A stretch of DNA of 6,933 nt from Candidatus Bathyarchaeota archaeon (GCA_029259285.1 JAPDJB010000148.1:1-6933), one strand, 5' to 3'. Positions 1 to 5,600 are shown, counted from the first letter of the stretch. Translations and numbers: made by a program. Notes: generated from the sequence alone by a model not told the origin.

Positions 1-280
1 TCCACCATCCTCCGAGGGGGTGGAAGGTGATGAAGCCCTCATCGGTGATGGAGGAGACTATGAAGCCCACCTCATCGATATGTCCAGCCAACAGGACTCT
101 CGGACGCTCCTCGGAACCCTTAACAACGAAGGTTATGGAGCCGAGCTTGTCGGCGACGATCTCATCGGCGTAGGGCTTCAGATAGCTCTTCAGAAGCGAC
201 GCCACCTCCCTCTCGAAGCCTGGAGGCCCAAAGGCCTCCATGAGCTGCCTCATCAATCCCATAGCCTTCTCATCGAACAT
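1..280 (-). CDS. M42 family metallo-aminopeptidase (TET/endoglucanase-like), N-terminal part, cut by window edge
   Basis: Translating the minus strand from ATG at 280 gives 93 residues with no stop before the window edge, so the gene is partial and its C-terminal two thirds are missing. M42 enzymes are cytoplasmic di-metal aminopeptidases that form dodecameric tetrahedral (TET) particles and trim peptides released by the proteasome. The visible part fits the family N-terminus: MEAFGPPGFEREV (residues 14-26, the AxGxSGxE-like segment), a DKLGS turn (44-48), then LLAGHIDEVGFIVSSI (63-78) with the first metal-binding His67 and catalytic-site Asp69, and HPLGGWW (87-93). An in-frame TGA at 289-287 leaves ATG 280 as the first good start. 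GGTGA at 291-287 lies 6 nt before it, a good Shine-Dalgarno. The gene follows trmI by 13 nt, so the two are probably co-transcribed. Family assignment is strong; peptide specificity cannot be judged. Confidence 0.9.
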   Translation of the reverse strand, partial: MFDEKAMGLMRQLMEAFGPPGFEREVASLLKSYLKPYADEIVADKLGSITFVVKGSEERPRVLLAGHIDEVGFIVSSITDEGFITFHPLGGWW

Positions 281-293
281 CGCTGCTCACCCA
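281..293 (-). promoter_or_regulatory. Shine-Dalgarno for the M42 peptidase gene
   Basis: Reading the minus strand, GGTGA at 291-287 is followed by 6 nt (GCAGCG) and ATG at 280. It is the only well-spaced Shine-Dalgarno in the window that precedes an operon-internal gene. This fits the archaeal pattern of leaderless first genes and Shine-Dalgarno-led internal genes. Confidence 0.6.
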
Positions 294-1064
294 CTACTCT
301 AAGACCTTCCTCCCCACAGTTATATATCCCGTATGCCCTATCATCAGCGTCTCAGGCCTCGTCCTATTCTCCTCGACGATGAAGCGTCTCAGCATGATCT
401 CATAGGTCTCAACCTCGATGAAGGGGTACTCCCTCAGGGCTGAGGTGGTTCGCATGACCTGCTCTATGGTTGGGCTGAAGGAGAGGAAGACCCCCCCACC
501 CTTTAGGGCTTTATGGGCGTGGGGGACTACGAGCCAGGGTGTCGCCATGTCGAGGATGACGGCATCCACCTCTTCCTCCTCTATCCCCTCTGTGATGTCG
601 CGGAGCTTGAACTCGACGTAGGCCTCGAGGCCCGCCCTCTCTATGTTCCTCATCGCAGCCCTCTGAAACTCGGGTCTTATCTCGTAGCTGTAGACCTTCC
701 CATCCGGTTTCACGGCGTTGGCGAGGGCGAGGGTTAGCGCCCCGCTGCCGGTTCCAGCCTCCACAACCCTTCTTCCAGGCCCCACATCGGCCATGAGGAG
801 TATGAAGCCCATATCCTTCGGGTAGATGACCTGGGTTCTCCGCTCCGTCTTCAAAGCCCTATCCCTTATGAGGGGCTTCAGGGCGTAGAACCTAACGCCG
901 AGATTGGTCTCTATTGCGCATCCATAGGGCTTGCCGATGAGCTCCCCGAGGCGTATGAATCCCTTATGGGTGTGGAATTCTCTGTCCCCCTTAACCTTCA
1001 CGAGGTATGTTCTTCGATGGTCGAGGTATAGGAGGACGTCGCTCCCCTCCTCTATGAGCTCCAT
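294..1064 (-). CDS. trmI: tRNA (adenine-57/58-N1)-methyltransferase TrmI
   Basis: A 256-residue protein of normal length for archaeal TrmI, a homotetrameric SAM-dependent enzyme that makes m1A58 in the T-loop. The archaeal enzyme also makes m1A57, an intermediate to m1I57. The N-terminal small beta domain (1-75) leads into RRTQVIYPKD (75-84), the family signature with the conserved Tyr. The Rossmann methyltransferase domain follows: EAGTGSGALT (102-111, SAM-binding motif I), SYEIR (126-130, acidic residue for the ribose) and LDMATPW (171-177, the D-x-x-x-P-W active-site motif, usually DLPEPW). The C-terminus has RPETLMIGHTGYI (236-248), also diagnostic. ATG at 1064 has no Shine-Dalgarno, but a CTTTTAG box lies about 29 nt upstream, so translation is probably leaderless. 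The M42 peptidase gene follows 13 nt after the TAG stop. Assignment is firm. Confidence 0.95.
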   Translation of the reverse strand: MELIEEGSDVLLYLDHRRTYLVKVKGDREFHTHKGFIRLGELIGKPYGCAIETNLGVRFYALKPLIRDRALKTERRTQVIYPKDMGFILLMADVGPGRRVVEAGTGSGALTLALANAVKPDGKVYSYEIRPEFQRAAMRNIERAGLEAYVEFKLRDITEGIEEEEVDAVILDMATPWLVVPHAHKALKGGGVFLSFSPTIEQVMRTTSALREYPFIEVETYEIMLRRFIVEENRTRPETLMIGHTGYITVGRKVLE

Positions 1065-1089
1065 CTCGATTTCTAATGGGGCTGTAGGC

Positions 1090-1096
1090 CTAAAAG
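1090..1096 (-). promoter_or_regulatory. Probable TATA box of trmI
   Basis: The minus strand reads CTTTTAG, centred about 29 nt before ATG 1064, which predicts a leaderless or nearly leaderless mRNA. An alternative is CTATAATTTT at 1142-1133, which would start transcription near 1111 and give a leader of about 47 nt; that leader would have no Shine-Dalgarno next to the ATG. Confidence 0.4.
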
Positions 1097-1106
1097 CTTC
1101 TGAGTG

Positions 1107-1124
1107 GTTAATGGAACCATTAAC
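1107..1124. promoter_or_regulatory. 18-bp inverted repeat upstream of trmI, candidate operator
   Basis: The plus strand reads GTTAATGGAACCATTAAC: two perfect 8-bp arms around a 2-bp AA centre. It sits directly upstream of the proposed trmI TATA box, at about -43 to -60 from the start codon, where an activator or repressor dimer could act. The short centre suits protein binding to duplex DNA better than an RNA hairpin. No regulator can be assigned. Confidence 0.5.
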
Positions 1125-1257
1125 ATCATGGGAAAATTATAGGGCTGTTATAGTTTGGCTTCGATGCCATTATCGTGAATAGGGATGTGAAGTCCAGCCT
1201 GGATTGGCGGATTCCCATAGGCCTTTCAGGGGGAGGAGATTTTTGGAGAGGCCTGTT

Positions 1258-1280
1258 GGATAGACCCCCTCCCTCTATCC
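1258..1280 (-). terminator. Hairpin after the asparagine synthetase-like gene, possible 3' end signal
   Basis: On the minus strand GGATAGA and TCTATCC form a perfect 7-bp stem around a 9-nt purine loop (GGGAGGGGG), starting 4 nt after the TAA at 1287-1285. No U-tract follows on that strand, and archaeal termination usually depends on U-runs. It may therefore protect the mRNA 3' end rather than terminate transcription. Confidence 0.35.
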
Positions 1281-1284
1281 ATCT

Positions 1285-2277
1285 TTAGGGTGAGGGGATT
1301 CCTGGAACCTTTGGGAAGGGGGCGGCGTCCCAGATGTATTCAAGGCCGCAGAGGTATCTGGTGAGCCTCTCCACGCCTATGCCGAAGCCGGCTGTGGGCT
1401 TTATGCCTTCGCGTAGCATCTCAAGATACCAGCTATAATCCTCTGGGTTTTCTCCCCTCATCTTCATCCTCGCCAGCACCCGCTCGTATTCGTACTCCCT
1501 CTCGCCGCCGGAGATGGCTTCCCCATAGCCCTCTGGGTATAGGAGGTCGAAGTCCCTCAGGATTCCAGGCCTATCGGGGTCTTCCCTGTCGTAGAAGCCT
1601 CTAGCCGTTATCGGGTAGTCTATGATCCAGAAGGGTTCCTGGAAGAGGGATGAGATATGCTCCTCGGCGTCCCAGGGGATCTCCTCCCCCTGCTTCAGGT
1701 TGAAGCCCTCCTCCCTGAGCAGCTCAACGGCCTCGACGTAGGTCAGCCTCCTAAAGGGTCTGGAGGGTATCCTCAGCTCTCGGTCCAGATTCTCAAGTTC
1801 CTCGGCGCACTCCCTCCTTATGCGTCTCAGAACATAGATCAGCATCTTCTCCCCAAGCTCTATGAGGTCGAGATATGTGGCCTCAGCCACCTCTAGGTCT
1901 AGCTGCCTAAACTCCGCGAGATGCCTACCAGTATAGAGGGCCTCTAAGGGTTCGAGCCTTATGTTCGGTGAGAGGGCGAAGATCCTGCCCAGAGCCGTGG
2001 CTGCCATCTGCTTGTAGAGTATCATGCTGCTCATCACCTTGAATCTCTCACCATAATAGTCGACGGAGACCTGCTTCGCACCCCTGATCCCTGGATCGGT
2101 TACGGGGCCTATGATGGGGGCGAGTATCTCTATGAATCCCTCCCCCTTGAGAAAGTCTCTCAGGGCTGAGAGGGCCTCATCCTGAACCCTCAGCATCCAC
2201 CTCATCCAGGGTTCTCTAATCTCCCTGTAACGCCTCCAGAGTCTCCCCCTCAACTCCTCGACGTCCAGGGTCATCAT
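1285..2277 (-). CDS. Archaeal asparagine synthetase A-like enzyme (AspRS/AsnRS catalytic-core paralogue)
   Basis: A class II aminoacyl-tRNA synthetase core without the N-terminal OB-fold anticodon-binding domain of AspRS/AsnRS. This is the hallmark of the archaeal asparagine synthetase (AS-AR) characterised in Pyrococcus abyssi, which makes Asn from Asp and ATP. With ATG 2277 as residue 1 (330 residues), motif 1 is near 48-66 (FIEILAPIIGPVTDPG), and LYKQ (87-90) supplies the Lys that binds the aspartate side chain in AspRS. Motif 2 contains NIRLEP (105-110) and RHLAEFRQLDLE (118-129), GYGEAISGGERE follows (250-261), and motif 3 is GFGIGVERL (297-305) with its ATP-binding Arg. An upstream in-frame TTG at 2301 would add 8 residues but abuts the TATA box, so ATG 2277 or 2274 is preferred. 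It is divergent from an AsnC-family regulator. A tRNA-independent AsnRS/AspRS-like paralogue with another substrate is the alternative. Confidence 0.85.
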   Translation of the reverse strand: MMTLDVEELRGRLWRRYREIREPWMRWMLRVQDEALSALRDFLKGEGFIEILAPIIGPVTDPGIRGAKQVSVDYYGERFKVMSSMILYKQMAATALGRIFALSPNIRLEPLEALYTGRHLAEFRQLDLEVAEATYLDLIELGEKMLIYVLRRIRRECAEELENLDRELRIPSRPFRRLTYVEAVELLREEGFNLKQGEEIPWDAEEHISSLFQEPFWIIDYPITARGFYDREDPDRPGILRDFDLLYPEGYGEAISGGEREYEYERVLARMKMRGENPEDYSWYLEMLREGIKPTAGFGIGVERLTRYLCGLEYIWDAAPFPKVPGIPSP

Positions 2278-2302
2278 GGGTTTGAGGGACGCCTCCTCCA
2301 AG

Positions 2303-2312
2303 ATTTAAAATT
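2303..2312 (-). promoter_or_regulatory. TATA box of the asparagine synthetase-like gene
   Basis: The minus strand reads AATTTTAAAT, centred about 30 nt before ATG 2277. Transcription should begin near 2280, giving a leader of only a few bases. This placement argues against translation from the TTG at 2301, which touches the box. Confidence 0.55.
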
Positions 2313-2325
2313 TTTCCATGAATTC

Positions 2326-2340
2326 TCGTTAATTGTACGA
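2326..2340. promoter_or_regulatory. 15-bp dyad between the divergent promoters, candidate Lrp/AsnC operator
   Basis: TCGT and ACGA arms flank a 7-bp AT-rich centre (TCGTtaattgtACGA). This is the size and form typical of Lrp/AsnC-family sites, short inverted arms around an AT-rich core. It lies almost midway between the two outward-facing TATA boxes (2303-2312 and 2349-2356), so one bound dimer or octamer could affect both genes. Prediction only; 4-bp arms can arise by chance. Confidence 0.35.
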
Positions 2341-2348
2341 AGATAAAC

Positions 2349-2356
2349 ATTTTAAT
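2349..2356 (+). promoter_or_regulatory. TATA box of the Lrp/AsnC regulator gene
   Basis: ATTTTAAT is centred about 26 nt before ATG 2379, predicting transcription starting at or next to the start codon (leaderless). A palindromic ATTTAAAT at 2361-2368 lies between the box and the start, too close to the ATG to be the TATA element itself, and could take part in autoregulation. Confidence 0.55.
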
Positions 2357-2378
2357 GGGCATTTAAATCGTAATTTTT

Positions 2379-2855
2379 ATGATGAGACTCGACGATAGGG
2401 ATAGGGAGATACTCCACATCCTCCAACGGGATGGGAGGGCCTCGGCGAGGGAGATAGCTGAACGATTGGGTTGTCCGCAGACAACGATATACTCACGCAT
2501 AAAGCGGCTTGAGGAGCAGGGGATAATTAAGGGGTATAAGGCCATCCTAGATGCGGAGAAGCTGGGTAGACCCACAACGGCCTTTATACTCGCCTCCTTC
2601 ACGTATAGAACTCCAGGCATCAGTGAGACGCTGGATCAGAGGGAGATCGCCAGGGAGATCGCCAGGTTCCCAGAGGTTCAGGAGGTTCACATCATCACGG
2701 GCGACTGGGACATCCTCATAAAGGTTAAGGCCCGAGACGTCGCCGAGATCGGGCGCTTCGTCGTCGACAAGCTGAGGATGGTGAAGGGGATAGAGAAGAC
2801 GCTAACCTGCATGGTCTTCGACACGGCTAAGGAGACCCTCGACATACCCCTATAA
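2379..2855 (+). CDS. Lrp/AsnC family transcriptional regulator
   Basis: A 158-residue protein, the usual length for a full two-domain Lrp/AsnC (feast/famine) regulator. The N-terminal winged helix-turn-helix spans about 3-58: LDDRDREILHILQRDGR, then ASAREIAERLG (21-31) and the recognition helix beginning CPQTTIYSRIKRL (32-44). A linker beta strand leads to the RAM effector-binding and oligomerisation domain (66-150), with the characteristic GDWD turn at 108-111 in the amino-acid-binding region. Such proteins form dimers to octamers and usually sense an amino acid. It starts with two ATG codons (2379, 2382) and has a TATA box 26 nt upstream, so leaderless. It is divergent from the asparagine synthetase-like gene and 38 nt upstream of the deacetylase gene. 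Control of the synthetase gene and of itself is inferred from position; the ligand (Asn, Asp or other) is not readable from the sequence. Confidence 0.93.
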   Translation: MMRLDDRDREILHILQRDGRASAREIAERLGCPQTTIYSRIKRLEEQGIIKGYKAILDAEKLGRPTTAFILASFTYRTPGISETLDQREIAREIARFPEVQEVHIITGDWDILIKVKARDVAEIGRFVVDKLRMVKGIEKTLTCMVFDTAKETLDIPL

Positions 2856-2864
2856 TCGAAGACC

Positions 2865-2872
2865 CTTTTTAT
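2865..2872 (+). promoter_or_regulatory. TATA box of the deacetylase gene
   Basis: CTTTTTAT in the 38-nt spacer after the regulator gene is centred about 25 nt before GTG 2894, consistent with a leaderless transcript of its own. GAGG at 2884-2887, 6 nt before the GTG, could instead act as a Shine-Dalgarno on transcripts reading through from the regulator gene. Confidence 0.45.
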
Positions 2873-2893
2873 CTCAGCCCCCAGAGGATAACT

Positions 2894-3952
2894 GTGGATC
2901 AAGTCGCCATCCTCTATCATCCAGACCTCATCAACTACGACTTCGGCTTAGGCCACCCCTTCAGGGGAGACCGCTTCCCACGCTTCATGGATCTGCTAAG
3001 GTCTAAGGGCATACTGAACCGTGGCGATGTGGATCTCCTTGAGCCGGAGGCCGCTGGGGATGAAGACCTACAGCTCATCCATTCGCCTGCGTATATCAGA
3101 ATGGTGGAGGTGATGGCTGAGCGGCGTATACCCCTGTCGGCTGACACCCCTCTGAATCCAGGCATAGTTAGGGCTGCGAAGCTGATAGTCGGCTCGGCTC
3201 TCAGGGCTGGTGAATTGGTCGCCGAAGGCCGTTACAGGGTGGCTGAGGTCGTCGGCGGAGGCCTCCACCACGCCGGGAGGGACTATGGAGGGGGCTTCTG
3301 CGTCTTCAACGACGTAGCCATCTGCGCCCAGGCCCTCATGGAGAGGAGGGGGCTAAGCCGCATACTCATCTTCGACACCGACGCCCACGCCGGAAATGGA
3401 ACCATGGACATCTTCTACAACGACCCCCACATCCTCTTCATCTCCATACATCAGGACCCGAAAACCATCTACCCTGGCACGGGCTTCATCCATCAAATCG
3501 GGGAGGGGGAGGGCGAAGGCTATACGGTTAACGTCCCCCTTCCACCTGGGGCTGATGACCACTGCCTTGAGGTTGTGCTTCAACGTATATTCCTACCCCT
3601 CGCAGGGGAGTTTAAGCCTGAGATCATACTCCGTAATGGGGGTTCCGACCCCCACTTCCAGGATGGATTGGCGAGCCTCGGCTTCTCCATGGCTGGGTTG
3701 AGGCGTATAGGGGAGGCAGTAGCCGAGGCGGCCTCCGAGGCAGGCTGCGGAGTCGTCGACTTCTGCTGCAGCGGCTACAACCCACAGACGGTCGCCATGG
3801 GGTGGCTTGCGCTGCTTTCAGGGGTTGCCGGCTTCGATGTCGAGTTGGAGGAGCCTTCGGAGCCTCCTAGGGCTGGAAGGGGGATATATGAGAGAACCCT
3901 TAGAGTTGTCGAGGAGTTGGAGCGTCGCCTAGAGGCCTATTGGAGCCTTTAG
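2894..3952 (+). CDS. Histone-deacetylase-fold zinc hydrolase (class I/AcuC-like)
   Basis: A 352-residue single-domain protein of the arginase/deacetylase superfamily, cytoplasmic, with the zinc amidohydrolase active site intact. The N-terminus LINYDFGLGHPFRGDRFPRF (12-31) is AcuC/class I-like. The charge-relay His pair is in GGGLHHAGRDYGGGFC (H125, H126), followed by VFND (137-140). Zinc ligands are D163 and H165 in IFDTDAHAGNGT (159-170) and D252 in NGGSDPHFQD (248-257). The transition-state Tyr is Y295 in CCSGYNPQ, where class I enzymes usually have a Gly-rich GGGY. The start is GTG 2894; the TAG stop overlaps the stop of the convergent kinase gene. The substrate could be acetyl-lysine on chromatin proteins (histone or Alba), acetyl-CoA synthetase, or an acetylated polyamine or other small amide; sequence alone cannot decide. 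Coupling to the upstream regulator is possible but there is an independent TATA box. Confidence 0.9.
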   Translation: MDQVAILYHPDLINYDFGLGHPFRGDRFPRFMDLLRSKGILNRGDVDLLEPEAAGDEDLQLIHSPAYIRMVEVMAERRIPLSADTPLNPGIVRAAKLIVGSALRAGELVAEGRYRVAEVVGGGLHHAGRDYGGGFCVFNDVAICAQALMERRGLSRILIFDTDAHAGNGTMDIFYNDPHILFISIHQDPKTIYPGTGFIHQIGEGEGEGYTVNVPLPPGADDHCLEVVLQRIFLPLAGEFKPEIILRNGGSDPHFQDGLASLGFSMAGLRRIGEAVAEAASEAGCGVVDFCCSGYNPQTVAMGWLALLSGVAGFDVELEEPSEPPRAGRGIYERTLRVVEELERRLEAYWSL

Positions 3953-5517
3953 GCTTTGAGTCCCCTTAGCCTCCTGGAGATGGTGTAGAGGACTTGGGGT
4001 AGAACTAGGGGTGTGAAGACCTTCCAGTATCTCAGCCTCCCCGCCTCCCTCAGAACCTTAAGGCTTCCACTACCCTCCAGGTAGCCCTGGGCGAAGAGTT
4101 CGACGAGTCTCTCAGCCCCCTCGAGGGGGTCTAGTGGACTCGCATAGCGCCCTGAGAAGTATAGGAACTCGGCTACATCCCAGGAGGCGTCTCCACCCCT
4201 TGATCCCTGCTCCAGGTCGACGAGGATGGGCCTCCCATCGGAGAGGATGAAGTCGTCGGGCTTACAGTCGCCCACCGTCGCCCCGAGGCCGTGGATGGAG
4301 GCCAACGTCTCACCAAGCCTATTGACGGCCTCCCCGAATAAATCGGCCCTCCCCCTCAGGATCCTCTTAACAACCTCGACGAAGGAGGATCCCTCAACGT
4401 ATTCCTTGACCAGTAGGCGATCCCTGAAGCTGGCGTATAGAACCCTTGGGACGGGTATTCCCCCTCGGCTTAGGAATAGCGTTGAGGCGCATTCCCGCTC
4501 CATCCGTTCACGACCCGCGATGGCGAAGCCCCTTGTTCCAAGGGTCCAGAGGGCTACAGGCGTCCATTTCAGGCTCGTCCAGTTTGGATACCACTTCACC
4601 ACGGCTCTACGCTGTTCATCCTCCACCCTGTAGGTGAGTAGATAGACCTCGTTTAGGACTCCGCCGATCCTCCTCAGCTCAACCTCCTCGGCCTCGGCTT
4701 CAGGCTCCAACCTTGAGACGAGCTCCTCCACGCTGACGGATTCCAATAGGCTTGTTAGACCTCTAGCCGTGGGGAAGTATAGGAACCTATCCGGCTGGGG
4801 GAGACTCCGTCTTGGGAGAGCCTCCTTGACGAGGGGTAGACCCCTCAGGAGGTCGAGGATTCCCCTCACCCCATCGGCGACGAGCTCCCTTATCGCCCTC
4901 CTAATCGACTCCAGCTGTTCGAGGGTTCTAGGCCCCCTTCTCAAAACCTCATCTATGTAGCCCTCCTCGATGACGATGTATCCATTCTCCACTCGTATAT
5001 AGCCCTCCCCCTCCAACTCCCTGAGGGTCTTGAGGAAGCCCTCTGGTGCGCCCCCCTCAACTGTGTTGAGTTCCTCCTCAGCCTGGGGTAGGATGTGGGA
5101 GAGGGATGTGAGGATGTCATAGGCGAAGTATCGAGGGTCTATGCGTAGCTCCCTTGAAAGCTCAGGCCTCTCGAGGATGAGGGCCCTAAGGCTCTCCAGG
5201 ATCTTCCTCCTCCTATAGGTCTTCTCCCACCTTGAGAGATATTCCCCGCCGATGATGGCCCTATAGGGGATGAGGAGCCTCCCAGCGGCGGCGTCCAGCA
5301 GCGTTGAGGACTTGACATCCTCCTCGAATAGTCTTCTCCCAACCATGAGGAGGTCTAATCGCCGTTCCTCCAGCTCCACCATACGCCTCCACACGCCCTC
5401 ATCCTCAAGGACGGCTAGGGCTGTGATCTCCCTGAGAGTCCTCGAAGGCCTATTGTAGGCTAGGGCGACTGCCTCTCCAGCCTCCTCCCTCAGCCTCCCC
5501 TCGATCTCCTCCAACAT
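3949..5517 (-). CDS. Atypical protein-kinase-fold protein (RIO/Bud32/APH-like) with long uncharacterised N-terminal region
   Basis: A 522-residue protein with no signal peptide. The C-terminal part (about 280-480) is a kinase-like domain: a short Gly loop RRIGGVLNEVYLL (282-294), the ATP-binding Lys308 in RRAVVKWYP, a helix-C acid near E342 (ERMEREC), a hinge LLVKEYVEG (368-376), the catalytic loop VGDCKPDDFIL (415-425, D417) in place of HGDLxxxN, and the metal-binding D434 in ILVDLEQ, where DLE replaces DFG as in RIO and aminoglycoside-kinase-type enzymes. All catalytic residues are present, so activity is plausible. Residues 1-280 are unrecognised: mostly charged helices, then a winged-helix-like stretch near 160-192 (LKTLRELEGEGYIRVENGY and a beta hairpin). 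The C-terminal 25 residues are hydrophobic and basic and might touch membrane. ATG 5517 has a weak TATA-like box about 27 nt upstream. Target unknown; it is not a standard KEOPS Bud32, which is far shorter. Confidence 0.75.
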   Translation of the reverse strand: MLEEIEGRLREEAGEAVALAYNRPSRTLREITALAVLEDEGVWRRMVELEERRLDLLMVGRRLFEEDVKSSTLLDAAAGRLLIPYRAIIGGEYLSRWEKTYRRRKILESLRALILERPELSRELRIDPRYFAYDILTSLSHILPQAEEELNTVEGGAPEGFLKTLRELEGEGYIRVENGYIVIEEGYIDEVLRRGPRTLEQLESIRRAIRELVADGVRGILDLLRGLPLVKEALPRRSLPQPDRFLYFPTARGLTSLLESVSVEELVSRLEPEAEAEEVELRRIGGVLNEVYLLTYRVEDEQRRAVVKWYPNWTSLKWTPVALWTLGTRGFAIAGRERMERECASTLFLSRGGIPVPRVLYASFRDRLLVKEYVEGSSFVEVVKRILRGRADLFGEAVNRLGETLASIHGLGATVGDCKPDDFILSDGRPILVDLEQGSRGGDASWDVAEFLYFSGRYASPLDPLEGAERLVELFAQGYLEGSGSLKVLREAGRLRYWKVFTPLVLPQVLYTISRRLRGLKA

Positions 5518-5538
5518 CCTCTTTTAATGTCTCCAACC

Positions 5539-5550
5539 CTATTTGATTTG
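5539..5550 (-). promoter_or_regulatory. Weak TATA-like box of the kinase-fold gene
   Basis: The minus strand reads CAAATCAAATAG, centred about 27 nt before ATG 5517. It is a poor match to the archaeal TATA consensus, but the spacing is right. The AGAGG touching the ATG has no spacer and should not work as a Shine-Dalgarno. Confidence 0.25.
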
Positions 5551-5570
5551 CCGCTGTTCTAAACTGTAGA

Positions 5571-5578
5571 TATTAATA
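5571..5578 (+). promoter_or_regulatory. TATA box of the small membrane protein gene
   Basis: The palindromic TATTAATA is centred about 26 nt before GTG 5601 but only about 20 nt before GTG 5595. Archaeal TATA centres lie near -26/-27, so transcription should begin at about 5601. This favours the downstream GTG as a leaderless start. Confidence 0.5.
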
Positions 5579-5600
5579 GGGTGAGGGGGGATCGGTGGAT

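Larger units (their letters stand above)
1065..1284. other. 220-bp non-coding gap between trmI and the asparagine synthetase-like gene
   Basis: No credible coding sequence is visible on either strand. It holds, from trmI outward, a TATA-like CTTTTAG (1090-1096), an 18-bp inverted repeat (1107-1124), a second TATA-like CTATAATTTT on the minus strand (1142-1133), a featureless stretch, and a hairpin (1258-1280) just past the stop of the upstream gene. I looked for tRNA shape and box C/D motifs and found none convincing. Confidence 0.7.

Noticed and set aside
20..382. 120-codon open frame on the plus strand at the left edge
   Set aside because: It is antisense to the M42 peptidase and the trmI 3' end; its translation shows no family features, while the minus strand reads a clear M42 sequence.
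1153..1172. Short stem TGGC-TTCGAT-GCCA in the trmI upstream gap, considered as part of a tRNA or small RNA
   Set aside because: Only 4 bp, with no acceptor stem, anticodon arm or T-loop around it, and no box C/D motifs in proper order.
931..1182. 83-codon plus-strand frame running from trmI into the gap
   Set aside because: Mostly antisense to trmI, no recognisable domain, and it crosses the palindromic promoter region.
1192..1204. TCCAG-C-CTGGA inverted repeat
   Set aside because: A 5-bp arm with a one-base centre cannot form a hairpin and is expected by chance at this base composition.
3396..3701. 101-codon plus-strand frame inside the deacetylase gene
   Set aside because: Out-of-frame Ser/Pro/Arg-rich translation within a gene whose catalytic motifs are intact in another frame; typical of GC-rich overlap.
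4226..4633. 135-codon plus-strand frame opposite the kinase domain
   Set aside because: Antisense to the conserved kinase motifs, with low-complexity Ser/Arg/Leu composition and no promoter or Shine-Dalgarno.
3949..5517. Calling the kinase-fold protein Bud32 of the KEOPS complex
   Set aside because: Bud32 is about 200-250 residues with HGDLTTSN and DFG motifs; this protein has 522 residues, GDCKPDD and DLE, and no neighbouring Kae1 in the window.
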